64,000 nt of DNA from Antitrichia curtipendula (Eukaryota > Streptophyta > Bryopsida > Hypnales > Leucodontaceae), in NCBI GenBank assembly GCA_951230915.1, contig OX579635.1, positions 34,720,001-34,784,000 of the forward strand, given 5' to 3'. The position numbers were made by a program, and so were the translations under genes. Position 1 is the stretch's first letter. Every line of letters starts with the position of its first letter. The notes beneath the pieces are model-generated. The model had not been told where the DNA came from and ran no database searches. It saw only the letters and a list, made by a program, of their open reading frames with translations. Shown one piece after another: positions 34,346-48,233 of the stretch.

Positions 34346-36720
34346 AGAGTTGTAAGAGTGTTCAAGTTATAGGATTTCAAATCTTCCTAGCTTCAATTTT
34401 TTGTGTTATATGTATTGTTTAAAATAAAATTATATTGAAGAATTGAGCTAGTAATTTGAGAAAAAATTCAAAGAAAAACATGATTTGCATTATTTAAAAT
34501 ATGACAAGTAGAAGTGTTGTTTGTTTTTGTTTTTTTTATATTGAAGAATTGAGTTTTCACCTTTTGTTTGATTAATATTATTTTGCTTATCGTTGTTGAA
34601 TAGGGTTGCTTGGGGGTCCTATAATGTTATCTTAACACAAATAGTTTGTATAATTGTGGCTTGCAATTCATGGCATGCTTGCATTCTAGATCTTCTAGAA
34701 TGAAAGAAGTTTTGATTCACAAGAAGCATTGGGGGCCTTGCATTAAAGTTCAAGAGTGTTATATGGTACTTAGAGTATTTTTCTCCACATGTAGCAATAC
34801 TAGATGAATTTTGGATTGACTTAGATTACATTACGCCATGTATGAGCATTTCTAACTCTACCCTTGAGTTAGAAAGTTACACACAAGTTCTAGCGGCTGT
34901 TTTGATGGAGATTTTCTCCGGGTTGGGTGATTCTTAGTTAAGTGTTCGCCTTCCAAGCAATGGACACTTTTTATGACTGATAATCTTGTAAAATTCTACT
35001 AATTCTAAGAAATACTAATTGTTAAATGGGTTAAAACATTATGGTTAGGTAAAATGGGAAAAGAAAATAAAATCTAGTCTAACTAAATTTTTATCTAAGT
35101 ACCTTAATAGAATATAACTTTTCCTTTCCAGAATGGTAAAGAAAGTTAGATTCCGAGATTCTCAACAAAAGTTACCACGGGTCGAGTTCGGCCCCTTACT
35201 TGTGCTAACCTTCATCCACTAATCTAAAATAGCAAATGAATCCAAAATAATTCTAAATTCTAGGGTTAAGTTATTAGTTCTTTTAAGTTACGGGTTTTTA
35301 AGATTAATCGGAATTTTGACCTATTTGGATGTATTTCGTCTAAAATTGGTCTCAAACCTCATCCAAACTTTTACTCTTCAAAACTAAAGTATTTTAAAAA
35401 GTAAAAATGGATTTTGGAATCTCTATAGATTTTTTGTTTGATTCCTATCTAAAAAGATTCCTCAAAGATTCTTTTGGATGAAAATCTTAAATTTTCATCC
35501 AACCTTATGTTTAAGTTTAATTTATTAGTAACTTTTTGTTGTTAGGTTAAATTTTAAGTATGATTTGTTTTAGAAACCTCTAAATTTTACCTATTAGGTT
35601 CTAAATTCTAACTTAGATTCTAAAATTCTAATCTAAAAACTAACTTCTAAAAGCAACGATTCTAACATCAACTTCAAAACAAACCAATTCAAAAAGCAAA
35701 ATAACTAAAAAGTACAACTAGCATACCTCTATGTCCATAGTAGCCACGGTCCCGTCGTCGCATATCACCAGCATGATGGATTTGTAATATCCGTTGTCCT
35801 CCATCACGTGTGCTTTGTCCTTTCTTCACGCAAATTTGGGTATTAAAATGTTTTGAAAGTCTTCCTTTCTACATTCTTTTCAACTAATTCCTACAAGATG
35901 TTGTTAGTTTAAAGTATTAAATGTAATTTCTTAAGTTTTAGGAATTTAAATGAAACACTTGAGTGTTTATAGTTGGCTTCAATTAACTCTTTTGAATAAA
36001 ATGAACTTCAAGGCCCTATTTCCAAGTACCTTGGAGATTTATTCAAATTAAAAATTATTTCTAAAGGTTAGTATTATCCAATTCTAATAAATATTCCAAT
36101 GAATAGTTAAGTTTGTTTGTTATTCATTAGTTTAGTTGGATTAATTTAATCTTTTTGTTGACTTTTGTTTTTTCCTATTTGGCTTATTAGGCCTAAGACA
36201 ACAAAATTTAACCCAACACTCAACCAACTAATTTGCACCGGAATCCTAATTAATGACTAAAACCAAATTCTTCAATAGTAAAAAGAACAAACCAAAGCAT
36301 TATTTCGAATGAATAGTAAATGAATAGGAGAAAAAGAATAAAAAACAACAACCAAGGCCCACATGAATAGTTAGATGAATAGGAAAAACAAACAAAACCA
36401 AGAACAATTCTAAACGAATAGTTAGATACTTGTGAAGTATTAGTTTTTAATTCTAATTCCTCCCCAAAGCCGCTACTTTGTTTTTTTCTTTTTTAAATGT
36501 TTTGGATTAAATTCTTGTTTGTCATTTGAAATGTGGCTATGGAGTGTTGAGAGTTGTGGATATGTGTAGTGAGCTTTTGAGTTTCAAGAGTGACTAACCA
36601 ACATTTAGGAACAAAAATCAAAATTGGGTGGTGTAGCGAGCAATGGCCTAACCTTGTTTTGTTCTTTAATTCCAATTGATGGTCTAATGTTTCTTGAATT
36701 CCAGTTTTTTCTGACCCAAG
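34346..36720. other. AT-rich intergenic DNA, no gene seen
   Basis: Many short words such as TTCTAA and AATAGTTAG recur. One GC-richer patch (about 35725-35830, CACGGTCCCGTCGTCGCATA) may be a fragment of a retroelement leader, but I could not identify it. No open frame with a recognised family. Confidence 0.3.
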
Positions 36721-36869
36721 CACTCCCTGGACTCCTTTCCCCGCCCCCTCAACGACCTGGCTCCCTTCCCTGACTCCCCACTGACCCGACTCCCTTCTCT
36801 GGCCCCCTTAGCGACCTGGACTCCCCTCCCCGACTCCCCAACGATTTGGACTCCCTTCCCTGGCTCCCA
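36721..36869. repeat. C-rich minisatellite, unit 29-30 bp, about 5 copies
   Basis: Units begin at about 36724, 36754, 36783, 36813 and 36843 with GACCTGGACTCCC/TTCCC followed by a CCCC-rich second half. It is strongly strand-asymmetric (C-rich on plus, hardly any G outside the GACC/TGG words), in otherwise AT-rich DNA. Confidence 0.85.
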
Positions 36870-36870
36870 G

Positions 36871-37040
36871 ATAACTAATCAAAAGAAATCTAAACTAAAT
36901 GTTTTGGGTATTTTGGGATAACTAAGCAAAACAAATCTAAACTAATTGTTTTGGGTTTTTTGGGATAACTAGGCAAAGCAAATCTAAACTAAATGTTTTG
37001 AGTTTTGGGGGATAACTAAGCAAAGCAAATCTAAACTAAA
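36871..37040. repeat. AT-rich minisatellite, unit exactly 47 bp, about 3.6 copies
   Basis: Units start ATAACTAA/GGCAAA at 36871, 36918, 36965 and 37012, each followed by AAATCTAAACTAA and TGTTTTGGGT. The period is exactly 47 at each step. It abuts the C-rich minisatellite directly. Confidence 0.9.
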
Positions 37041-37692
37041 ACAAAACTATCAAACTAAAAATCCATAACTTTGGCAAATTAGAACAACAAGGTAGATGAT
37101 GTAATAAATGAAACGGAAAGAATCGATCTGGTGTTAGTGTTGGGCTTAAATAGCATTTGACCAGACAAAGCTTTGACAACTACTAATTTTTGTTCCAAGT
37201 CTTGAAGGCAACTTTTTTTTATTAAAGGTCAAAGCTTCGCCGTGCGAGAGCAACCCCAGGCTAAACTTACGTACAGCGGTCTCAATTTGTCCGAAAGTAT
37301 CTTAATCCTTGAATGAGGTACACATGAAAGTGTTTAAACCCTAAATGAGGTACACATGAAAATATTTAAACCAAAAATTAAGAGTTAATCAGACCAACTT
37401 TTGTTATACAACAAAGTGTTGGTTGGGGTTTGAAATTAGAATCTTTTGGTGAAGTCAAGCTTCACCGCCTTAAGGTTCTAACTCAAATTCTGCTACAATC
37501 ACAAATTATTAGTATCTTATCAAAAGTATCGAGTGTTGGGGGACTAAACCTCCCAATGGTACAATTTTAGTGTGGTTTATTGGTTGTAAAAGGAAATCAT
37601 GCGTCCTCTAACCAAATCCTCCACTAAAATAAAGCAAAGTGAGCAAAAGTTGGCCATACCTTGGTATCAATAGATAATCCTAACAAAGTTGG
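37041..37692. other. intergenic, short internal duplication only
   Basis: AATGAGGTACACATGAAA occurs twice near 37312 and 37347 with TTTAAACC after each copy, a 35-bp tandem duplication. Nothing else recognised. Confidence 0.5.
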
Positions 37693-38650
37693 TTAACCCC
37701 TAAAGGACCATCCTGCAGAATTTGGCAACAAAAAAAAATTGGGCAGGTACATGTGGCCAGAGATTTACAAGTTTGAGGCTGAAATTTTAATAGAAGTTGT
37801 GGACAAAGAGTACCTTTCATTTGAACTAAATTTTATGACATTTGGATATACAAGTCAAAAGTTATGGCCTAATATGTTACTTTTTTTCTCAGCCGGGCAG
37901 TTAGGTCAGATCAGAAAAAATCACTTTCTTCAGAAACAAAAATTTAAAACTGGTTTTCCAGAGCTATCTGTACGTGGAAAGCTTTTAATCATTCCATTTT
38001 GACCAATGAGTCAAAAGTTATGAGGAGTTTTAGTTTGCGGGCAGTTTGGGAATCTCAAATAAATACTCTAAAATACTCTAAAATACTCTAAAATAAACTT
38101 TGAAGTCTTTTATCTTACTCAATTTTCAATACTTTTTGAAAAAAATAAAATCATAGGATGTAGATTGTTTAATACAACATTTCAACCATTGGGATTGGCA
38201 TTTTTCAATTTTATATCTAAATTCTTAACAATTTAGTATTTTGAATCATTCTCTACTTCATTCTACTTACTATTTTTTTCCTATATGTTATACAATTCCA
38301 AATATGATGTGAAAATTTTCAAGCATGTAGCCAACTTGTTTAGGAAAAAGAATCCAAAGAAGCACCACCATTTTGGACATTTTTTCATAGAAAAGTGAGC
38401 TTTTGAAGTGCAGCTGCCCGGTTTTTTGCAGGGGTCAAAAAACGATTTCAGTGATTTTGAATGCTTACATCTTGCAATCCACGTGGTGGAAATTTCTGAA
38501 ATTTTTACCACATATTCTCAAGTCAGCACACTACAATATCCTACGGTTACATGAGTCAAAAAAAAAATTCAAAAATTTGGTACTTGTACTAAAACCAACA
38601 GTTCTTGAGCGTTTTCAGTGAAAATATAGTCACGGAATTTTAGGGGTTAA
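37693..38650 (+). mobile_element. TTAA element, subfamily C, complete (958 bp)
   Basis: Starts TTAACCCCTAAAGGACC, ends TTTTAGGGGTTAA. Its interior aligns with the copy at 57429-58372 (TCAAAAGTTATGAGGA, TTGGGATTGGCATTTTTC, ATCTTGCAATCCAC, ATCCTACGGTTAC). An 11-bp unit (AAATACTCTAA) is tripled at about 38062-38095. Confidence 0.88.
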
Positions 38651-41600
38651 GCAAACTGAAGTGTGGGTCTTCTACACTCCAGCAGAGTAATGATAATCAG
38701 AAAATAGTTTTTTGGGGTCTTAGTAAACTTCAGAGGGAGGCCTTATATACTTGTTAGAAGGCCCCACCACCTCAATTTACCAATAAATATTATGTCTTTT
38801 ATTCAAAACTAATCTAAAGCTAAACCTAATCTACCCTAAGATATTTGCTAAATAATCTTTATTTAATCTTAAGAGTTTTCTAGAACAAGCCTTAATTAGC
38901 AAGGAAATCTTGTTCCAATAAAATCTAAGATTTTTCCCAAAGATATTTAGGAAATTAACGTAATCGTCGTTGAGTTAACTTGTGAATAACCTTAGGATAT
39001 TTCTAAAATTTTTTAGTTTGATCCAAATTGGCTTTTAAAGGAAAGATTTGAAATCTTAACTAAATCCAGTCTTCAATTTCCACCAAGATATTTTTCAAAT
39101 TAATCCTCAATTACCACTAATTACTCTAAAAAAGTCAAACCTACGGCTGAACTCTTCCTATTTTCTTGAGAACAACTTGAAATTGAAAACCAATTGCACC
39201 ATCATGTTCAGAAGACCCCAATTAGTCTAAGTGACCCTTTACCCCCTTCCTTCAGGTTGTAAATACTTGTAAAATCCACTAACGATAATTCCAAAGAAAA
39301 GTCAAAATCCCAACTATTGGATGTTGCAATTTTCAAAGAAACTAACTAGCTAGGGTTGCTTGAAAGGTTCATGAGAGCAAGAAAAGACTCTTTATTTGCG
39401 ACATTCAGACACCATAAGCTCTTGATTCGCTGGTCAATCTGCCGTTATGTTATAAATTCTTGTTAAATTCGATGTCGTCGCCGATTCTGGTATTTCTGGC
39501 TAACGAAAAGTTTTCAAACTTGATAGGTTGGTTATTGGCACACAAAATTCTAATCTAATTTTTACTGAGATTTTATCGCACTTTGGACAAATTTCTATGA
39601 AATTACCATCAGTTTCAAAGGCGGTTGACTTCTCATGAAGTCATTGTGGAGTTTTGTAAAATCCCGAAACTTTTGGAAAAAACTCTAAGACGTTTACTAA
39701 AGCTATGGGTAAAACCAAATCTCTAATTGCATTATGCATAAGGAGGCTAAAATTAGTAACTCCTTGTTAATTTCCACCCAAGGGGGAAATCATTTGGTAT
39801 TGGGTTTGTCGCGGATGATTAGCTCCGATGTTGACCTCTTGGCATGCTTTTCCCAAAAAACACCTTTCTATAAGCTCTAATCACCCTGCCCTTCGTCTAC
39901 TTTGCATTTAGATTCATATCTTAAATATTTGCAAGATTTTTATAACTGACCCAAGTTCTCTATGAATTGAATCTAAGACTTCAAAATCTGTGAACTGAAC
40001 TTTTAAACTTTAGCCAGGCTGTCACATGCATTCTGAAGGCATAGTTTTACATGGACAAAACACTAGAACTGGCTAATTTTCATATCCTCACTTCTCTCAG
40101 AACTACTAATCTAAACTCTCAGACTCTTAACTAGGTCCTAAAATATGGATAAACAGAATATTTGTGTTTTCCCCAATTTTAGGAGACTCCTCACCAATCT
40201 AGTAAGGACTGCCTATCAAATTCTTCTCAACTAACTAATTCATGTTATTTTGCATGAATTGACACTAAAGCTTAACTAAAAATTGCAAAAAATAATCCTA
40301 GAGCTCCAAGTGCTAACTTGAGGGCTCACACCATGCACCTCTTTCACCTTTGAAAATTTATAAGTCATTCATTGAGCCTCTTGAAATTATTACAACCACT
40401 TGCCTTGTGCTTCAACAACATTTGTCAATTGACAAAAAAATTCTCATCATGTTATGTTGCATGTCCTTTGTGTTATAGACCTTATTAGGTCATGTTTAGG
40501 GTTATTTAATTTAATAGATGAGACTACTAATCCAATTCTAAAATATATATATACACATGCTAAGATAAATTCTTGTAGTGATAGCAAACTTTATTTTGTG
40601 TAGGAACTACTTCATTGAAAAGATAAATATTTGACATGAAAAGATCATTTGGGTTTGAGGGCTCAAATGAGATGTCAAATGACAATAAGACTATAACCTA
40701 ATCAATCTAGAAATATATCTATTTTTAAAATTGTCAATTGGGCCTTAATATGTTGAATTAGACTTAGAAGAATCGAACTTGATAACTTGTTTAGATAATT
40801 TTTCCATAACAAATTGGTGTTCTAATCACTTAGAAAGTTAAGTATCATGAAATAGGACTTTTCAAGGCATTGGAAAATGTAGAAATTAAGACTTCATACA
40901 TTGTAGTATGAGACCTATAAAAATTTAACAATTTTCATTGAATGACAAATTAAAATCAAATTTGACCCACTCTTATTCATATTTATAGAAGTCTTGCTAA
41001 ATTCTTGATTTTTTTTGGATTACAAACACAATCTAAAATTATTCTCACTTAAATACATTCCCAATCAATACAACAATAAATTCAATATTACTCCATATAT
41101 ATCATTATTAACCAACACTAGGGGTCCCCTTTTGCTCCCTCTAAAAGCAAGAGTCTCTATCATTGCAACTTTCCAATTAGCCTATGATTCTCTGCGGATT
41201 AAACTAAATTCACTCCTAGGGATCTAGAGAAGGATTAAGGTAGACAAGCCTATTACCATGAAACTAGCAATCTAAATATCTTGGATCCAACTCAAAGAGA
41301 GGCATATATTTTTCCAAGGTGTGCACTTGTCTTACAAATCAAACCCAAGTGAATTTATAATTTTTGTTAATTTATGAAGTAGTCTCCTTTGAAATACAAG
41401 ACCATTTATAGAGTGGAGTTCATGAACATCCTATAAACAACTCATAACTGCTCCCATGAATTCAATGGCACATATGGAGGTTCAAGATGCCATGCGTTGT
41501 CCTTGAGCTAAAAAGAGGTTAAAATGATCCTATCGCCAACATCCCCCCTCTCTATTACCACCCTTTTGCATGTATAAAACCATTTTGTCATTGTCCTATT

Positions 41601-42287
41601 TAAGTTATATAGTCATTGGAGTGGTTTTTTCAAAAACTGTCTAGATTTGGATGATGTGCTGTACGGTATTGGGGGCAAAAATGAGATGCTAGAATTAGGC
41701 ACCAAACAGAAATATGTTAGTCTACCTTATCCTAATCTCCAATGGAAAATGGTTTATGCTGGTTAAATATTAGCAACGGACCCTGAAAAACAAAATCCGT
41801 AAAGTATCAGATTATGTAACCATTAGAAATAGATTCATGATCTCTTTCCTTGAACATAATCACCAACACCACAAATTCCCTCAACTTGGATGGAATCTCC
41901 ACTATGGATGTAAAGAAATAGATGAAAAATGTTGGCAAACTTTGCGGATGGATTCACTATAGTTTCTTGTATGGATTCTTGTAAAGATACTCCCGTGAGG
42001 TAAGGACAACAAATATCAACCCTAAAAAACACAATTATTATTATTTAATTCTCTTTAATATTTGTTGGATCTTGTTGACAATTGATGAAAGATTATAGAC
42101 TTTCATTAGCATGTATTTATGGACATTGTATGAATAAACTATGAATTCTAACCATTGAAGTTAATTGTTTCAGGATGGAATTGAGTCAATTGTTGAATGT
42201 ATAGAATGTCTAGCAATTATGTGTTTGAATTTTTTGTTTGTTTATAAATTAGAATTATCTCACCTTGTCATGGAACCAAATTGAATA
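38651..42287. other. AT-rich intergenic DNA, no gene seen
   Basis: Less AT-extreme between 39200 and 40100 but with no open frame above about 70 codons and no recognised motif. The frame 41015-41227 has no family features. Confidence 0.35.
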
Positions 42288-43218
42288 TTAACCCCTAAAG
42301 GCCCGTTGTCCGTTCGGGGGACAAATGGGTTTTCGGGCAGGTACCTATGAGCTGAAATTTTCTCCTGATTTTCTGAAACTTTTTTTGGAGGTAGAAAATC
42401 TGATTAGCTTTATGGGAATATAATTTTTTTCACAATCGGTGCCCGGGAAAAAAAGTTATGCCCAAATAAGCTCAAAACAGTGTTCGAGGGGCAGCAAAAA
42501 AAATTTGTAATTTTTTTTTTTTTTTTTTTCTAATTTTTTTTTCTTATAGATTATATTTTTTTCTTTCTGAAAAGCTTTGATTCATTTCATTTGGATTTTT
42601 TATGAGAAAGTTATGGACAAGCTTGTTTTTCGGGCACTTAGAGCATTTTCCTGAAAAAATAACTTGTAGGATTCATTTGTGAATGTAATTTTTATAATTT
42701 TTCAAAAAAAAAAGTTCCACAAGGTTTAGTTTTTTTGCTAGAACAATCTCACCATTGGGATTAGTGCTTTTTAATTCCATATAAAAGATATTAATATTTT
42801 AGATTTTCTTTCTATCTTGTACTTACTTCTACTTAACAATTTTCTTAATAATGAAAATTAAGTTTTTTTGAATTTTCTTTTTTTTCCTAGACTCTCAACT
42901 CAATTCTCCACTATAAAGATTAAACGCTCAAAACTCTGTAGTGCAAAATATTTAAGTTAAAAATGTTCAAAGTCATAAAATCTAGTCCCGCAATGTGCTG
43001 AAAAACTTGTTTTTTTCACTTTAAACGCAGATATCTTGCAATCTGTGCGGTCAAAAATTCTGAAATTTTTTCCATACATTTTCATACTAGTTAGGTATAA
43101 GATCCTACGGTTAGATGTGAAAAGAAAACAATTTTCAATTTTTTTTACTCTTTGCTATAGAAATGGCAGTTTTGAGTGTTTTTTGGCAAAAAAATGGCCT
43201 TGGTCCTTTAGGGGTTAA
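42288..43218 (+). mobile_element. TTAA element, subfamily A, complete (931 bp), best preserved copy
   Basis: Starts TTAACCCCTAAAGGCCCG, ends GGTCCTTTAGGGGTTAA; 16 of the first 17 bases of each end pair. The left subterminal palindrome is TTGTCC-GTTCG-GGGGACAA. A 60-codon frame at 43036-43218 near the right end has relatives in the other copies (see findings). Confidence 0.9.
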
Positions 43219-46200
43219 AACTATTTGTATTATAGAAGACAATCTGATTGTTGTGAAAATTGGAAGGATTTGTGATTAACAAGATAGTGGATATATGAAC
43301 CAATGGGATATTAATTGTATCTTTGAGTGTGTGTTAGACCAAATAAGGGTTTAAATTGTAAAGTAATTGAAAGATTATAGAATAGGAAAGTCAATGTGTG
43401 CACATGTTTGTCCAATTTGAAAATTGTCTATGAATGTTGGATTGATTAATAGAATTGTTGAGAGTGGACTTGAATACCGAATTGGAATATGAAATGGTCA
43501 TTGGATTGTAAATATGTAAGGTGGATAGTATTGTATGAATGAGTGAAAAGAAGCTAAGCAAGTTGGATAAGAGGAAGTACAAAAATTTGTAATGCTAGTT
43601 CCTATTTCAAATGGGTTTGTAAAATTTTTTTTAAAAAAAATTAGTAAATTTAAAAAAAATTGCTGTTAGGGGCCCTCATTAGAAAAGGTTAAAGATAAAG
43701 TTAAAAATAAAGTTAAAATACATTTAAAAGTGTGAATAGGATTACATGCATAAAGATGGATGAAAAATATAAATAAACAAATAAAAACTTGGATGAATGA
43801 GGTATGACTTAGATCACACCTCTTCAAAGTTACATCCATTTTAATTTTTTTTTTAATTTTTTTTTTTAAATTTAATTATTTTTTAATTAATTATTTTTTT
43901 TAAATTTTAAATTTAAAAAAAAAAAAAAATTATTGTGACATTTTGTGCATTCTTGTGTAAGTTCAAATTGTGTATGTATAGGTGATTTGAGTTTTGTAAT
44001 TGTTTGAGAGGAGATTTGCATTGTGATTTTGTGAATATGTATTTTTTATTGTAACTAAGAATTTGATAGCATTTGTATATTATTGTGAAAATTTGTCTTG
44101 ATCGGAAAAGAGAGAAATTGACAATCTAAGGAAGTGAGAGACAAACATGTTGAAGTGGACTAAAGATTGGATCGTTGTTTTGTTGATTGATTGATGCGGC
44201 AAGACCAAATCTGCATGGAAAGAAGTGTTGATTAAGTCTTGTTGCCGGGTCTGGTGATATATTTCGTTTGTTTTTGCAATCAAGGATTTGAGAGATTGGG
44301 AGTGCTATGAAATTCACAAAGAAGAAGCAGGCAGTGCCGTTGCCTTAGCCTTCAACATAGAGATCCATGCAATGGCCATTTGAAGACCACTGGAAGCAAT
44401 TGAAAACGGGCACATGAGTTTAGCAGAGAAAGCATGTTGCAGAAATCGGATTGAGCTTCAGTACGATAGAATCGGTCAAAAGACAAGGGTGAATGCGGAC
44501 ACGTGCGTAAACCAGTCGGAGGCTTCAATCGGAGGAAGCAGTTGCAAGAGACTAATCATACGCAAGGAATGATTCCGAAAGAGAAGAAGCCACTAATGAT
44601 TGGGCGATCGTCCACCGGTATTGGAGTATTCCGTAGACTCAGACACAGAGGGAAGCATCAGTCGAATTTGGAGGGGAAGAAGACACCGGAACAACGTCCG
44701 CGATCAAAATGATAGACATGAGATTAGAACGTAGAGGGTACTAACTATGTGGTCATTTGGATCATCTGACTTAAAATAATTTGACCAAAAGCAAAAGCGG
44801 GAAGAAAAAAAAATAAGAAAAATTTGACCATTGGTAAATTCAAAACTCAGCATACGTTGCATAACTAAGAACAATTTGACGTAGAATACGGAATCGCTAC
44901 TTCGCTAGACATTCTTGCATGAACAAGATACTTGGGGGGTACACTTAGTTCTACTACAACAAACCACGTGCAAACAAGTGTTTTCTAATAAACTATAATT
45001 TCAACCTAAAATTTCGAGCATTATTTAATAATGACTATAAGTTTCTATAGCCAAAATTTCCAACTCAAATAAAATATGAAATAATTTCTAGAAGAGGTTC
45101 AAAATGAACTAAAATGGCATATTTTTCAACTCAAACAATTATAGAAAATACATTTAGATGACCATTGAATTAGTATTCAACTCAAAATGAACTTTCAATA
45201 GAGAGTTATTTTTAGGAATTTTTTGTTCATTTTTTAGACAATTTTTTCTTATATAATATAGGGGTGTGAAAGTTATTTTTCAGTTCTATAATGTATCTTT
45301 TTACTTCAAAAATTTGTAACTAATTATTATTAGCAAATAAAAACATAAATAATTCAAAACATTAAACTTTCAAAGTAGGAAAATTGTAGTCTAGCTTTTT
45401 TACTTATATTAGTACTTTTTTGTTTTTTTTGTGAACTTTATATATATATTCCATTCTATTTCTAGTATCTAGTGTAAAAATAGACTTATTTTATCTTCCA
45501 AGTGTGAAAATGATTCAAAACTATTGAAGGAAGTAGTTAGTTTGGAAATACAAAGTAAAAGATAAAGATAAAGAAAAGGGAGATAAAGAAAAAGAAATAA
45601 AAATGAAGCTTTGGGGAGCTTCAATGCAGAAACGTTGCAGCTCTGGCTTGCACACCTCCGATCACCCCGCTCCTCTTGCCTTTAATTCATTTTTTCTCTT
45701 CCATTTGTCTCTCTCTCGTAGTGCAGAACATCAGTGCAGAAACAAGTACAAATTGAGTGTTGTAATCTTTCTGCTTGTAATTATGTCTTTGCAATAAAAA
45801 TTGAAATTGTGCAAATTGAATGTGGTGCTGTGCATTTGGTTTATCTATTGTGTGTGATTGCATTTGTTTTGTGATTTAGGTTGGGAATCAAACTTATGCA
45901 CATGGATGGAATTCTGTGAGTTTGTGTTAAGCCATTGAGCGAAAGAGAGGGGATTGTGAATTCGGGATTGAATTGGTGTAAGACGGAAGCAGCCGCGGCA
46001 AGTCAAGGAGCCGGCTGAAGTGTGGCGAGATTTTGGTGCTGAGATTTCAGTGAGCTTGAACAGACTGAGCAATTCGGTGGAACTGATCGTGAGAAAACGG
46101 AACGGTGGCTGGACAACCAGGCTGCGTGCGACGAGATCGTCTGAGATTGCGATTAGACTGACCAGTTTGTAAAGAAGAAGGTTGCAATGCAGTGCGATAA

Positions 46201-47640
46201 TCTGTAAGGTAAATCACGGTGAGTTTGTATTCCAATCGGGAAGATTGGGTGCCGACGTGGTTGCTGAGGCCAGCCCGATAAGAAGTGCCGACCGACGGAT
46301 AGACTCCGATGAGGAGAATCAGGCAGCGTGAGGAAGGAAAATTGGAGCGGATTTGGTGAAATCTCCGATTAGAGAGAGGGTAATTGCTTGAATGTCGGCA
46401 TTGAAGACTCATTGTGCGTGCATTGTGTTTGTGGATTTATTTGCTTGAACAATTTGATGAGTGTGAAGTAGAAATTATAATATCGTGATTGGAAATTGGA
46501 GCTTGATCAAACTATAAACCGAATTAGGGATTTGGGTTTTGGTGTGGAAAATCTTGAAGAGAAAACAACAATTTGAAATCCAGTTACAATCAGAAGTCTT
46601 GTGCTCACGAATTGTGCAAGAAATTGCATAATCTGATAAGTATGGGGTAAATTGAGGAGAAATTATGAAGACGACGGAAGCAGCCGCGGCGAGAAGCCCA
46701 GAGGAAAGAAGCTCCGACGTCGGAGCAGTCGGAGATGGGTCAGGACAGTCGGTCGGGTCGTGAGAAAAAAAAACCCGGGTATCAGATGCGGGTATTGACT
46801 GGATCTTTGGGGACCTCGGTTGTGGGTCTAGGGGGTGTTGCGTGGGTATCAGCCGGATATCGCTCAATCAAAAAACAAAATAAATAAAAGTTCGAATTTT
46901 TTCGAACAGCCCTTGGGCCGTGCCCCTGGTTTGAGTATGGGCACAAGTGCGGTTACTAGTTTTGGATTAATGTTTTAATTGTAATGGTTATATGTATTAG
47001 AATGTTGTGTTAGAAGTTTCATATATCTACATGCTGTAAGCTTGAGTTTTGTGTATTGTAGGTAGAGCATACTAATTTGTACGTGTTTGACCATATTGTC
47101 CTTGGTTGTGTGTGTGCGGACTTATTGTGAGTTATTCTAAATGCAAAATCTTATTCTTTTGATTAAATACTATTACTAATAATTATATAGTCTATAAGTC
47201 TTGCATTGCGCATGCATTCATCACAAGTCAGTCCACATTGAACTATTGTCCCAGAACTATTGCCATTAACTAGTAGCACACTAGACAGGACTGTGACTTC
47301 ATACATCCGTCAATAGCATGTATTAATGGATAGCAAGAGTGATATAGTGGGTATTAGTGGGAATAAGAGTGAATAAGTCTGTGAATTTTGCACATTTATA
47401 CATTGTGACCTTTAAACACACTACATTAGCCTTACATAGCTCAGTCCCTAGTGTTTGAACCCAGATTTGATTGAATAGATTCAGATTCCAACGATTTATA
47501 CTACATTTATCTATTTATATTTTTTATATTTTATTTTATTTAAAATTCAAAAAGTATATAGGAGGTCCAAAGTTTTGTTCACACGTGGTTTCTAATGGAC
47601 ACTCTAAGTGAACTCCCTCAGATAAGATAGCTGCAGATTG
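43219..47640. other. mosaic intergenic region with GC-richer islands
   Basis: AT-rich DNA (A/T homopolymer block 43840-43930) alternates with GC-richer islands at about 44300-44710 and 45880-46930. The word GACGGAAGCAGCCGCGGC occurs at about 45983 and again near 46674, so the second island holds an internal duplication. An AATAAAAATTGAAATTGTG block near 45792 resembles an LTR-type poly(A) region. I suspect decayed retroelements, but found no gag, pol, primer-binding site or paired LTR. Confidence 0.35.
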
Positions 47641-47660
47641 ATTGGACAATTTGACCTAAA

Positions 47661-48036
47661 TATAAAAAGGAATAATTCATTAATTATGTGTACTGTTTTA
47701 TAAGTATTATCTTGTTATAATTAAGCCCTAGAGTATGCATTGTATAAGAATCATTTGACCAATCTTGATTTATTTGACAAAGAATGATTTGACCTCCTTT
47801 TAGAACACTATATAGGATTGGGACTTCATGCATTGTATCACTTACATTGGTAATAGACTGACCAAACAAATTTCACACCTAGAAATAAGAGTATTACAAT
47901 ATTATTCTAAACGTTTAAATACAAATCTATTTGAAAGTGACTCTAGTCACAAAACGTTATATTAAATATATCTTTCCCTAAAACAAAAAAAACCTATACT
48001 AATGTTTTGTGGGTTTTGTGAAAGAGCAAAACCTAG
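47661..48036 (+). repeat. dispersed repeat, copy 1 (about 375 bp)
   Basis: Shares TATTTGACAAAGAATGATTT, GAACACTATATAGGA, TGGTAATAGACTG and AAAGTGACT..AGTCACAAA with 53868-54230, in order and same orientation. Contains several TTGAC words. Could be a solo LTR or non-autonomous element; ends are not defined. Confidence 0.75.
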
Positions 48037-48148
48037 TTCACAGTTCACATTTCAAATGTTAATGGTTTGCTTAATTTTTTATTAATAATCATAGATCATG
48101 AAAGATTTATATACAAATTTAGAATGCAATAATTTTTATAAATTATAT

Positions 48149-48154
<6 letters not shown>

Positions 48155-48229
<75 letters not shown>
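48155..48229. repeat. (AT)n microsatellite, about 75 bp
   Basis: Uninterrupted alternating AT. The 69-codon frame crossing it is an artefact of the repeat. Confidence 0.98.
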
Positions 48230-48233
<4 letters not shown>

